50,335 bases of DNA from Myxococcales bacterium. Lineage in GTDB: Bacteria > Lernaellota > Lernaellaia > Lernaellales > Lernaellaceae. Shown here in pieces: positions 42,992 through 50,335 of this stretch. A program made the translations under genes and the position numbers. The number at the start of each line of letters is the position of its first letter. Positions within the stretch are counted from its first letter, which is position 1. The notes under the pieces are model-generated. The model made no database searches. It was not told the DNA's origin and saw only the letters and a program-made list of their open reading frames with translations. Location: positions 1 through 50,335 of the forward strand of contig JAAYVF010000125.1 in NCBI GenBank assembly GCA_012517325.1, read 5' to 3'.

Positions 42992-43024
42992 CCGCCGCCG
43001 CTGAAATGCCCCCAGCGGCGGCGG
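42992..43024. other. GC-rich hairpin between the two receptor genes
   Basis: CCGCCGCCGCTG (42992-43003) and CAGCGGCGGCGG (43013-43024) form a perfect 12-pair stem with a nine-base loop, in the 93-base gap between two genes read from the minus strand. No T-run follows on the minus strand, so it is probably an mRNA-stabilising or attenuating structure rather than a full terminator. Confidence 0.6.
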
Positions 43025-43036
43025 TTGCAACATACG

Positions 43037-44815
43037 CTAGAACCGGAACTGGCTGACGATATCTTGCAGCCGTTGCGCCAGTTCGGACGTGGCCTGCGCC
43101 GCCTGGTGCGTATGGTTGGCGCCCTGGGCCGTGTCATGCGCCGCCAGGTTCACACCCTGGATGTTCTTCGACACCTCGCCGACGCCCTTGGCCGCTTCCT
43201 TGATGCTGCGCACCACCTCGACATCGATGCTGGTGTTGAGGCGTTGCACGTTTTCGGAAACATCCTTGGCGCCCTGGGCCGCCCCGGCCGTCGACCGCGA
43301 AATCTCGTTGGTCGTCGCCGTCTGTTCCTCGACCGCCGTGGCGATGGTATTGGTGATGGTGTTCATCTCGGCGATGATTTCCACGACCTGTTTGATGGCC
43401 TTCACCGCGTTGTCCGCGCGCACCTGAATGCCGCCGATCTGTTCGGTGATCACCTCGGTCGACGAGGCGGTCTGCTTGGCCAGTTCCTTGACCTCGTTGG
43501 CGACGACCGCGAAGCCCTTGCCCGCCTCGCCGGCGCTGGCGGCTTCGATGGTGGCGTTGAGCGCCAACAGGTTGGTCTGATCGGCGATGTCGTTAATGAC
43601 CTCCACCACTTTGCCGATTTCACGCGCCGCCGTATCGAGCTGGGAAATCAAATCGGTGGCCGAATCGGCGTTCCGCGAAGCGGCCTCGGCGATCTGCGAA
43701 GCGCGCGCCGTATTCTTGGAAACCTCCTGCAACGAGGAGGACATTTCCTCGATCGCCGTGGCGACGGTGTTGACGCTGTTGGACATTTCCTCGGCCGCCG
43801 CCGCCATGGTGGAAACGTTGCTGGACATATGGTCGGTGGCCGTGGTGATGCCGGCGACGTTGGTGCTGATCTGCTCGGCCGCCGAGGCCACGGTGCCGGA
43901 TTGATTGGTCATTTCCTCGGCGCTGCCGGCCAGTTGGGTCGAAACCGAGGACATGGTGGAGGCGGTTTCCCGCAATTCGCCGGTATTCTCGGCGATGATG
44001 CCAATCAACTTCTGAAGCTTTTCGACGAAGAGGTTGAAATTGGTGGCCAACACGCCGATTTCATCCTCGCTGTCCACGGACAGGCGCCGGGTCAAATCGC
44101 CCTCGCCCTCGGCGATATCGCGCAGCATGGTGGTCGTCTGCTGGATGTTTTTGGAAATCGCTCGGGCGACCAGATACGACACGGCCAGCGCCAGCAATGA
44201 AATCGCGAGGAAGACCAGGGTGATTTTTACCGTCAAGGCGCGAATTTCGGCCAGCACGTCTTCGATGTACATGCCCGTGCCGACGATCCAGTTCCATTTC
44301 GGCAGGATTTTCACGTAGGAAATCTTGGGCACGATTTTGTTCTTGTTGTCCGTGGCGGCCCACATGTAACCCAGAAAACCGGCGCCATGCGCCTGGCAGA
44401 TCTTGACGAATTCCACGAAAATTTTCACGCCGTTCGGGTCGCTGTTATCGGCCAGACTCTTACCGATCAAATCCGTGCTGTACGGATGTGCCACCATCAC
44501 CGGCTCGGTGTCATTGATCCAGAAGTAGTCCTTCATTTCCGGGCCGTAACGCAACGCGGTAATCACCTTGATGGCTTCTTTTTTCGCGGCGGCTTCATCC
44601 ATTTCACCCTTGGCGCTCAACTCGGCGTAATGATTCAGGATGGTCCAAGCCACTTCCACTTGTTCCTTGATTTTTTCTTTCTTTTTCGCGAGTTGCGCAT
44701 CCTTGACGGTCGGCAGGATCCACGCGAACATCAGCCCGCTGAACATGACGACCATCAACAAACCACTCAAGACAATTTTAGTGGATATTTTCAGATTGTT
44801 AAACCAAGCCAACAT
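43037..44815 (-). CDS. Methyl-accepting chemotaxis protein with single Cache sensor
   Basis: A 592-residue receptor from ATG 44815, which has AGGGGGG upstream. The first helix is residues 10-35. A single-Cache (sCache_2-type) sensor follows, with [47 protein letters not shown] and [14 protein letters not shown]. The second helix lies near 190-215, then HAMP ([25 protein letters not shown]) and a signalling coiled coil with the same tip as the other receptor. No C-terminal pentapeptide for CheR is visible. It belongs to the che operon between cheW and the second receptor. Confidence 0.93.
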   Translation of the reverse strand: MLAWFNNLKISTKIVLSGLLMVVMFSGLMFAWILPTVKDAQLAKKKEKIKEQVEVAWTILNHYAELSAKGEMDEAAAKKEAIKVITALRYGPEMKDYFWINDTEPVMVAHPYSTDLIGKSLADNSDPNGVKIFVEFVKICQAHGAGFLGYMWAATDNKNKIVPKISYVKILPKWNWIVGTGMYIEDVLAEIRALTVKITLVFLAISLLALAVSYLVARAISKNIQQTTTMLRDIAEGEGDLTRRLSVDSEDEIGVLATNFNLFVEKLQKLIGIIAENTGELRETASTMSSVSTQLAGSAEEMTNQSGTVASAAEQISTNVAGITTATDHMSSNVSTMAAAAEEMSNSVNTVATAIEEMSSSLQEVSKNTARASQIAEAASRNADSATDLISQLDTAAREIGKVVEVINDIADQTNLLALNATIEAASAGEAGKGFAVVANEVKELAKQTASSTEVITEQIGGIQVRADNAVKAIKQVVEIIAEMNTITNTIATAVEEQTATTNEISRSTAGAAQGAKDVSENVQRLNTSIDVEVVRSIKEAAKGVGEVSKNIQGVNLAAHDTAQGANHTHQAAQATSELAQRLQDIVSQFRF

Positions 44816-44871
44816 GACGACACCCCCCTCTTTCTTACTGGAAAGTTCTCTTTTTTTAAACCTGCGCCTGG

Positions 44872-45342
44872 TCAAACAGTAATTGGTGTAATTTTCAATA
44901 TAGACAATAATTTATCTTCCAAGCGGACCACGCCGCTCAAATATTGACCGCTGATTTCGCCGATATTGGCCGGCGGCGGATCGATCTCCCCCGCGTCCAC
45001 CGTCACGACATCGCCGACCCGGTCCACCAGTAAGCCGACGTGATCGGTTCCCAGATCTTCCTCGGCGAGCGCCTCGAACGTCTTGGTATCGATTTCCTGC
45101 TGCGTTTTGAGGATGATACCCCGCGATTCCGGGGTGATCTCGCGCGGTTTCAACCCCAGTTTCACGCCCAGATCCAGCATGGTGATGATCTGACCGCGGA
45201 GATTGAGCATGCCGCAGACATAGTCCTCGACCAGATGAACGTTGGTCAGATCGAGATGGCGGTTGATCTCGCGCACCGCCAGGATGTCGATCCCCAGCAA
45301 CAAATCATCGAGATAAAACGTCGCGAATTGCCGCTCGCTCAT
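44872..45342 (-). CDS. cheW: Chemotaxis adaptor protein
   Basis: A 156-residue SH3-like adaptor that couples receptors to CheA. It has [77 protein letters not shown] and a final [17 protein letters not shown] 45342 overlaps the cheA stop by four bases (ATGA), which favours it over an in-frame start six codons upstream. The position after cheA is usual for this operon. Confidence 0.93.
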   Translation of the reverse strand: MSERQFATFYLDDLLLGIDILAVREINRHLDLTNVHLVEDYVCGMLNLRGQIITMLDLGVKLGLKPREITPESRGIILKTQQEIDTKTFEALAEEDLGTDHVGLLVDRVGDVVTVDAGEIDPPPANIGEISGQYLSGVVRLEDKLLSILKITPITV

Positions 45343-48300
45343 GACGCCGCCTCTCCGCAAACCAACCCGTAGATCGTTTGCAACATCCGGTTTTTGTCGA
45401 TTTTCACTTCATAGCCGTTGAAGCCGACTTCCATCGCCCGTTGCCGGGATTGATCGTCGTCCAGCGAAGTGAGGGCTAGAACCGGTAGATTTTTGATTTT
45501 TTCGTTGGCGCGAATGCGCTTGACCAGATCGAAACCGTCCATGTTCGGCATCATGATGTCGGACACCACGATGTCGAATTTGGCTCTTTCCAACAGGTGC
45601 TGGGCTTCCTCGCCGTCGCAGGCGACCTCCACCTGGAATCCCGCCGACTCGAGGAAGCTCCGTTCGAGCTGCCGGAAGAAAGGAGTGTCCTCGACCAGCA
45701 GCACCTTGACCTCGCGGTCGTCGGCCATTTGTTTCGCCACGTGGCCGAAGATGCCGGCGTCGATCTTTTCGAACAGCGTGAACAGGTCGAGCACCAGCGT
45801 GATGCGTTCGTTGAGGATCGCCGAACCGAGAATCCCCGGCGAGGCGATGTTCGAGGTGTCCAGATCGACGTCGGTTTCCAGCACGTCGAGAATTTTCGTC
45901 GCCACCAGGCCGACCGACTTTTTCACGTTCTTCGGCACGATCACGAAAAGCTGGTTCTGATCTTCCGTCGGCCGGCTGACCGAGAGCGAGTCGTGCAAGC
46001 GGATCAACCGCAGCGAGCCGCCCCGATACTGGATGAATTCCTTGTCGCCGATGCGCTCGATCTGATCGGCCGTGATTTTCTCCAGGCGCATGATCAGCGG
46101 CAGCGACATCGCGAAGGTTTCCTTCGGGCCGTTGGCGAAGATCAGCATCGACTGCCGCTCGCGCAGGGCATTGCGATGGTATTCATTTTCGATCTTGCCC
46201 GAGGCGCGCTCGATCTCCTCGAAGCGCATGCCGACCGTCTCGGCGATGCCGTGCGGATCCAAAATCATCGCCACGCTGCCGTCGCCCATGATCGTGGCGC
46301 CGGCGTAGCAGATGTTCTTTTTGATGTACTTCGAAAGCGGCTTCACCACGATTTCCTCGTTGTCGGTGATGCCCGAGACGATCAGGCCGTAGCGGTTGTT
46401 GCCGGCCTTGAGAACCAGCACGGTCACCGCGCTCTGCCGGCGCCAGCGACGGGTCGTCGTGCGCTGATCGCGCTGCTCGCTCAGAATCATTTCCGGCGCC
46501 GGATCCTTCGTCTGATTTTCCGGCTTCAGTTCGTCGGAATCGGGGTCGAGCGAGTAGGTGTGGCCGTTGCCGCGGGCCCGGCGGTCGACCAGGTTGTGGC
46601 GGCGGTTGGGTTTCTCCTCGCCCGTTTCGGGATCGATGAAGGTTTCCTGAATGCGCAGGACATCGGCGAGCCGGACGAGCGGCAACAGCTTGTCGCGAAG
46701 GCGCAGGACATCGGCGCCGTTGATTTTTTCGATCGTCTTGTGGGCGTCCTTGGCGCGGATGCGCACCAGTTCCTCGATGCTGACCTGCGGGATCGCGAAC
46801 TTTTCCTTGCCGACCTTGACGATCAGCGACGGAATGATCGCCAGCGTCAGCGGCAGGCGCAGGTTGACGCGCGTGCTCTTGCCGAGGGTCGATTCGATTT
46901 CGACCGAACCGCCCAGCTTTTCGATGTTGGTCTTGACCACGTCCATGCCGACGCCGCGGCCGGAAACCGCGGTGACCTGCTCGGCGGTCGAGAAGCCCGG
47001 CGCGAACAACAGGTTGTAAACCTCGCGCTCGCTCATCTTCTCCGCCTCGGCGGCGGTAATGACCTTCTTTTCGATCGCCTTGGCCTTCACCTTGCGCGGA
47101 TCGACGCCCTTCCCGTCGTCGATGATCTCGATGTTGACCATTCCGGCTTCGTGGTAGGCCCGCATCAGCACGCGGCCGACACGCGGCTTGCCGACTTTGA
47201 CTCGATCCGCGGGCATTTCCACGCCGTGGTCGGCGGAATTGCGGATCAGGTGGGTCAACGGATCGGCCAGGGATTCGATGATCGATTTGTCGAGTTCGAC
47301 CTCGCTGCCCTGGACATCCAGTTCGATTTCCTTGTTGAGCTTGCGGGCCATATCGCGCATCAACCGGGGGAATTTGTTGAAAATGCTGCCGACCGGCTGC
47401 ATGCGCGTCTGCATGATGGCTTCTTGCAGTTCGCTGGTGACCAGGTTGATGTTCTGCAAAATGCTGTTGAGGCCGCGGATTTCCGCGATGTGGCTGTCGA
47501 GGATCTGCATCAATTGGTTGCGGCCCAGCACCATTTCGCCGGCCAGGTTCATCAGGTTGTCCAGCAACGTGACCTGCACCCGCAACGTATCGAGCTTGTC
47601 GGCCCCGGCGGCGACCGTCGCCGTTTTGGCGGTCGAGCTTTCCACGGTCGCGGCGACTTCCACCGTTGCAACGTCGGCCGTTTGCGCCGGTTTTTCGGCC
47701 TCGTAGAGCGAGATTTTACGCTCTTCGATCTTCAGCGCCGACGCCAGCAAATCGGCTTCCAACACCGTCGCGACCACGAGATTCACGGTCGCGTCAGCCG
47801 GCAGATCCTCCCATTCGCTCAGGGCGGGCGTCGCCGCCAGCAAACCGCCGATGGAAGTGATCTGATCGACGAAATCCTGCACGCCCATTCCTTGGGCCAG
47901 GACATCGGTTTTCGGATCCAGGCAAAGCGTATAGACGGTCTGACCGTTGGCTTTGGCATGCTTCAGTTTTTCCGCGTCCAATACCAAGGCGACACTTCCT
48001 TTCTGCGGGCCGGCCGGCGGAGCGGCCGGAGTGGGCTTACTCGCCGGAGTTGCCGTCTGGGCCGGAGCCGGTTTACCCGCCGCCGGCGCCTTGTCTTCCA
48101 AAATGCCGCTTAACCGGCCGATTTCCGCGTCGATGTCCACCGAGTTGCTGGACCCGACGTCCTCGATCATCAGCCGCAATTTGTCCACACCGGCCAACAG
48201 GGCGTCGACGATCGCCGGCGTCGTCTTCATGAGCCCATCCCGGATTTTCATCAGGATGTTTTCCATGATGTGGCTGAGGCGATTGATTTTGTCCAAATCC

Positions 48301-48476
48301 AGGAAGCCGGATGAACCCTTGATGCTGTGAATGGTGCGGAAAATCCGGTTGATCGTGGCGTTGTCCACCGTTTCGCCTTGTTGTTCCAGGGCCAACAGGT
48401 CCGGTTCCAACTGACTCAGGTGTTCGCGGGATTCAAGAACGAAATCGTTGATGAGTTCTTGCTGGGAAATATCCAT
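45339..48476 (-). CDS. cheA: Chemotaxis histidine kinase with two CheW-like domains and a C-terminal receiver
   Basis: A 1045-residue kinase: Hpt domain with phosphoacceptor His50 (RTIHSIKGSSGF), a P2-like region around 155-255, a dimerisation helix pair (LRVQVTLLDNLMNLAGEMVLGRNQL), the ATPase (HLIRNSADHGVE, IIDDGKGVDP, GRGVGMDVVKTN), then a CheW-like domain carrying an insertion of about 80 charged residues (ETGEEKPNRRHNLVDRR to QRTTTRRWRRQ). A second CheW-like domain (SMLIFANGPKETFAMSL) precedes a receiver (VKVLLVEDTPFFRQLE, Asp in IVVSDIMMPNMDGFD). ATG 48476 has AAGGGTGG five bases upstream. It phosphorylates CheB and a CheY; the attached receiver may be a phosphate sink or output. It is the first gene of the operon. 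Confidence 0.94.
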   Translation of the reverse strand: MDISQQELINDFVLESREHLSQLEPDLLALEQQGETVDNATINRIFRTIHSIKGSSGFLDLDKINRLSHIMENILMKIRDGLMKTTPAIVDALLAGVDKLRLMIEDVGSSNSVDIDAEIGRLSGILEDKAPAAGKPAPAQTATPASKPTPAAPPAGPQKGSVALVLDAEKLKHAKANGQTVYTLCLDPKTDVLAQGMGVQDFVDQITSIGGLLAATPALSEWEDLPADATVNLVVATVLEADLLASALKIEERKISLYEAEKPAQTADVATVEVAATVESSTAKTATVAAGADKLDTLRVQVTLLDNLMNLAGEMVLGRNQLMQILDSHIAEIRGLNSILQNINLVTSELQEAIMQTRMQPVGSIFNKFPRLMRDMARKLNKEIELDVQGSEVELDKSIIESLADPLTHLIRNSADHGVEMPADRVKVGKPRVGRVLMRAYHEAGMVNIEIIDDGKGVDPRKVKAKAIEKKVITAAEAEKMSEREVYNLLFAPGFSTAEQVTAVSGRGVGMDVVKTNIEKLGGSVEIESTLGKSTRVNLRLPLTLAIIPSLIVKVGKEKFAIPQVSIEELVRIRAKDAHKTIEKINGADVLRLRDKLLPLVRLADVLRIQETFIDPETGEEKPNRRHNLVDRRARGNGHTYSLDPDSDELKPENQTKDPAPEMILSEQRDQRTTTRRWRRQSAVTVLVLKAGNNRYGLIVSGITDNEEIVVKPLSKYIKKNICYAGATIMGDGSVAMILDPHGIAETVGMRFEEIERASGKIENEYHRNALRERQSMLIFANGPKETFAMSLPLIMRLEKITADQIERIGDKEFIQYRGGSLRLIRLHDSLSVSRPTEDQNQLFVIVPKNVKKSVGLVATKILDVLETDVDLDTSNIASPGILGSAILNERITLVLDLFTLFEKIDAGIFGHVAKQMADDREVKVLLVEDTPFFRQLERSFLESAGFQVEVACDGEEAQHLLERAKFDIVVSDIMMPNMDGFDLVKRIRANEKIKNLPVLALTSLDDDQSRQRAMEVGFNGYEVKIDKNRMLQTIYGLVCGEAAS

Positions 48477-48760
48477 CGGTTCCACCCTTATAAACGGGAC
48501 TGTAAACGACCTATTCCAGGCGGCTGAAGGGAAGTCCGATGCGTCATATTTTTTTGTTCCATCACGCCTACCTGAGCAAGTTTTCGACTAACCTGCCCAA
48601 GTCCTTTAGTTTTCTTGAAAGCGAAGCGGAAAAAATGCCCGGTCTGCCGGAAAACGAGCGGCGGTGTGAAATAATTGCCGGATGATCGGCCGTGCCGTCG
48701 GATTACGGAGCGGCGATTGACGATGGGAAAAACCTAATATTTTCAAGTTTAAAAAGAAAT
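48477..48760. other. Non-coding region upstream of the che operon
   Basis: About 280 bases with no convincing gene. It must hold the che operon promoter on the minus strand, but no sigma70, sigma28 or sigma54 consensus was clear by eye. Confidence 0.3.
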
Positions 48761-49055
48761 GCCGCGCCGGGAAACCGATGTGATCGAGCCAGGATGAGAA
48801 ATCCGTTCCCGCGCGGCAAAGGTTTTTTTCGTTTCAAGGAACCGCCACGCGGGAAACGCTTGAATCGGGCGGGACGTCAAATCCGTTCCCGCGTGGCAAA
48901 GCAATTTTCATTTCCAAACACCGCCGCGCGGGAAACGCTTGAATCGGGCGGGATGAAAAGTCCGTTCCCGCGCGGCAAAACAATTTTCATTTCCAAAAAC
49001 CGCCACGCGGGAAACGCTTGAATCGGGCGGGACGTAAAATCCGTTCCCACGTGGC
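48761..49055. repeat. Array of four covarying hairpins, period about 80 bases
   Basis: Four hairpins at 48761-48817, 48844-48897, 48923-48976 and 49002-49055 each pair a 5' arm like GCCRCGCGGGAAACG with a 3' arm like CGTTCCCGCGYGGC. The loops are about 25 bases and conserved (CTTGAATCGGGCGGGA, then an AAATC-like end), and the AT-rich spacers hold TTTTCATTTCCAAA. The variable pair switches together: G-C in hairpins 1 and 3, A-T in hairpins 2 and 4. The first copy is the most diverged. No open frame runs through the units in a way that suggests a protein. Confidence 0.8.
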
Positions 49056-49134
49056 AAATCGTTATTCTGTCAAGGAGCCGAACACTGGCTCAAACCGCAC
49101 CCGATCGTTTCGCTCTCCCCACGGGCGAGGTTGT

Positions 49135-49158
49135 CCGGGGAAGCCGTGGCTTCCCCGG
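49135..49158. other. Perfect GC-rich hairpin downstream of the response regulator gene
   Basis: CCGGGGAAGC and GCTTCCCCGG form ten perfect pairs with a CGTG loop. It lies about 60 bases beyond the stop codon of the minus-strand response regulator gene. There is no T-run, so it may be a weak terminator or 3' stabiliser. Confidence 0.5.
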
Positions 49159-49217
49159 CGCCCTCATGGAGGAAAGGGGGAGGACTGATCGGGCCGTGAG
49201 TCGATGCCCGTTGGTGC

Positions 49218-49601
49218 TCATGTTCCGGTTCTCGCTACATGGTTCTGGGCAACCTGGCGGATCGTCCGGTCCAGCAAGTCCGGGTCGAACGGTTTCTGCA
49301 AAACCGGGATGCCCATTTCTTCGACGGCCGCGCTGTCGTAGGCGGCGGTCAATCCCGTGATCAGGACGGCCGGCAGATCGGGCCGCTGCCGCCTGGCCAA
49401 TTGAATGATCTCGAAGCCGTTTTTTCCGGGCATCGTGAAATCGGTCAGCAACACTTCCACCCGGTTGCCGTCCGTCGAATTCAGGATCTCCAACGCCCGG
49501 CCGCCGTGTACGGCCTTGAGGCAATCATGTCCGTACAGGAACAACCCGCGACAGATCGTCTCCAACTGGACCGGATCATCGTCAACTACCAGGATTCTCA
49601 T
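49218..49601 (-). CDS. Single-domain response regulator (receiver only)
   Basis: A 127-residue CheY-like receiver with MRILVVDDDPVQLETI (acidic pocket), the phosphorylated Asp in VLLTDFTMPGKNGFE, Thr in LITGLTAAYD and Lys in LQKPFDPDLL. There is no output domain. ATG 49601 is chosen because the family starts there; an in-frame ATG 36 bases upstream would overlap the neighbouring small gene. It could act as a stand-alone CheY or as part of a phosphorelay with the nearby CheA, but its sequence is not especially close to chemotaxis CheY. Confidence 0.82.
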   Translation of the reverse strand: MRILVVDDDPVQLETICRGLFLYGHDCLKAVHGGRALEILNSTDGNRVEVLLTDFTMPGKNGFEIIQLARRQRPDLPAVLITGLTAAYDSAAVEEMGIPVLQKPFDPDLLDRTIRQVAQNHVARTGT

Positions 49602-49633
49602 CTTGCTATCCCCGTGAATATGGTAATAGCGTT

Positions 49634-49888
49634 TCATAGTTGACCAGTTTTCGCATGGGTTTGAACCGTCACGTCGGATGGATCGCTCACCATGCCGTTT
49701 ACCTGGGCTGTCGACGCATTGCCGTTTGGGTTTAGATCACTTGGCGAGAAGTGAGGGCCGGAAGGTTGATTTGCCGCCACGGGCCGAAGCGAGCAGGAAT
49801 CAACCGCCTGCATCATGAAAAAGAGGGTGAAGACGAGCAGTACGAACACGATCTGGAATTCTTCGATGTATCGTTTGGAAGTAAACAT
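49634..49888 (-). CDS. Small membrane protein of unknown function
   Basis: An 84-residue open frame with one strong transmembrane segment (residues about 12-28, FQIVFVLLVFTLFFMMQ) followed by a polar Ser/Asn/Pro-rich tail. A Cys in VDSCSLRP after the helix is not a good lipobox. ATG 49888 has GGAGGGG about ten bases upstream. No family was recognised. It lies 32 bases before the response regulator start on the same strand and may be co-transcribed with it. Confidence 0.5.
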   Translation of the reverse strand: MFTSKRYIEEFQIVFVLLVFTLFFMMQAVDSCSLRPVAANQPSGPHFSPSDLNPNGNASTAQVNGMVSDPSDVTVQTHAKTGQL

Positions 49889-49913
49889 CTTCCAGCCCCT
49901 CCTTCTCACCGCA

Positions 49914-49961
49914 TCACACGCCCGACATATAGAGCATCGCCCGTGCCAAATGCTCGAACAT
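49914..49961 (-). CDS. Possible 15-residue small open reading frame
   Basis: MFEHLARAMLYMSGV, from ATG 49961 with a good ribosome-binding site (AGAGGAAA), ends at TGA 25 bases before the start of the small membrane protein gene. It could be a leader peptide or a micro-protein, or chance. No control-codon run is seen. Confidence 0.3.
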   Translation of the reverse strand: MFEHLARAMLYMSGV

Positions 49962-50037
49962 TTGTGTTTCCTCTTTATTATCGACATGTTAGGAAATTTT
50001 AAACCCTCGCCAGAAAGCCGTCTGTAAAATCCGGAAA

Positions 50038-50056
50038 GTGTACCAATTTGGCACAC
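50038..50056. promoter_or_regulatory. 19-base operator-like palindrome
   Basis: GTGTACCAATTTGGCACAC is a near-perfect palindrome of the form GTGTnCCAAnTTGGnACAC, with one mismatched pair and a central base. It lies about 75 bases upstream of the minus-strand 15-residue frame and 150 before the membrane protein gene. It looks like a binding site for a dimeric repressor or activator. Confidence 0.42.
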
Positions 50057-50172
50057 CCGCATGGCTAATCGATTGATTTAATGCACTATTTATCGATCTG
50101 CACCAAAATGAGATAGATTGAGAAAAATGTATCGAAATCCAGGTGGGTTGCCTCAGCGTGCCAAGAGAAATT

Positions 50173-50297
50173 AAAGGGAGGAGTCAGCAGCCGCACATAC
50201 TGACCCCCTTTGAAGGCGAGACACCTGATAGAGTGATGTTGGGTCGTGTTGCGGTTGCGACGGACGGAGGCCGGAGGCCGACGGGAGCCGCAACCGC
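50173..50297. repeat. Inverted repeats in the right-hand non-coding end
   Basis: An imperfect inverted repeat AAAGGGAGGAGTCAG / CTGACCCCCTTT lies at 50173-50211, and eight-base arms GCGGTTGC / GCAACCGC lie at 50251-50258 and 50290-50297 around a GGAGGCCGGAGGCC-like core. An 81-residue minus-strand frame crosses this DNA but has no recognised similarity and is not called. The region could be mobile-element debris or untranslated DNA. Confidence 0.35.
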
Positions 50298-50335
50298 GAC
50301 GGCCGCACCACCCGGGGGTATCGATGTCCAAGGAA

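Noticed and set aside
45597-48113. An 838-residue plus-strand frame opposite cheA
   Set aside because: It has the composition of an antisense shadow and no domain, while cheA has all kinase motifs on the minus strand.
48761-49055. CRISPR array
   Set aside because: The units are hairpins with conserved loops and conserved spacers about 80 bases apart; a CRISPR has short direct repeats with unique spacers, and no cas gene is nearby.
50086-50331. An 81-residue minus-strand frame at the right edge
   Set aside because: It crosses inverted repeats, has no clear ribosome-binding site and no recognised domain.

Overview
The window is GC-rich DNA from a Gram-negative, free-living, motile or surface-sensing bacterium. 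Outer-membrane and periplasmic features are plentiful: lipoproteins, a beta-barrel protein, secreted multihaem c-type cytochromes, a MlaE-type permease and NagZ. Several lipoproteins carry long aspartate-rich linkers just after the lipid-anchored cysteine, and the cytochrome content is high. Together these suggest a deltaproteobacterium-like organism or a related uncultured phylum. That placement is inference; no rRNA or other definitive marker is present. No phage, insertion sequence, CRISPR array or tRNA was recognised.

Layout. (1) 36-2793: lysine 5,6-aminomutase (kamD-kamE) and a RidA-family gene, translationally coupled behind a sigma70-like promoter. (2) 2943-7497: an electron-transfer cluster on the plus strand, made of a 16-haem lipoprotein, a predicted outer-membrane beta-barrel, a 13-haem cytochrome and a cytochrome alternating CX3CH and CX2CH motifs; a PQQ-type beta-propeller protein converges on it. 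(3) 9250-14469: a minus-strand envelope group (nagZ, alr, mlaE, lipid kinase, class III aminotransferase). (4) 14587-18594: a lipoprotein hydrolase, a methyltransferase and a membrane hybrid histidine kinase. (5) 19126-24323: two adjacent large lipoproteins built of about eight chitobiase C-terminal-like repeats each, one with an Asp-rich insertion inside a repeat, ended by an intrinsic terminator. (6) 24526-28472: type IIA topoisomerase subunits B and A of the kind usual in Bacteroidetes. (7) 28466-36874: an M20 peptidase homologue and a compact seven-gene histidine operon (hisG, hisC-phosphatase fusion, hisB, hisH, hisF, hisA-hisI-hisE fusion, hisD) preceded by a leader peptide rich in His codons and a terminator/antiterminator. 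(8) 37228-38448: a DegT-type aminotransferase. (9) 38455-48476: a chemotaxis operon (cheA, cheW, two receptors, cheB, cheR, then a cheY cut short). (10) 48477-50335: an array of four covarying hairpins, a lone response regulator, a small membrane protein and palindromic intergenic DNA.

How the parts work together. The seven histidine genes encode every step from PRPP and ATP to histidine, using two fusion proteins, and the leader couples transcription to charged tRNA-His. The cytochromes and barrel could form an electron conduit across the outer membrane. The che operon contains receptor, kinase, adaptor and adaptation enzymes, but its cheY ends after about 24 recognisable residues at the junction with the aminotransferase gene. 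The response output must therefore come from the receiver domain of CheA, the separate receiver at 49218-49601, or a CheY encoded elsewhere.
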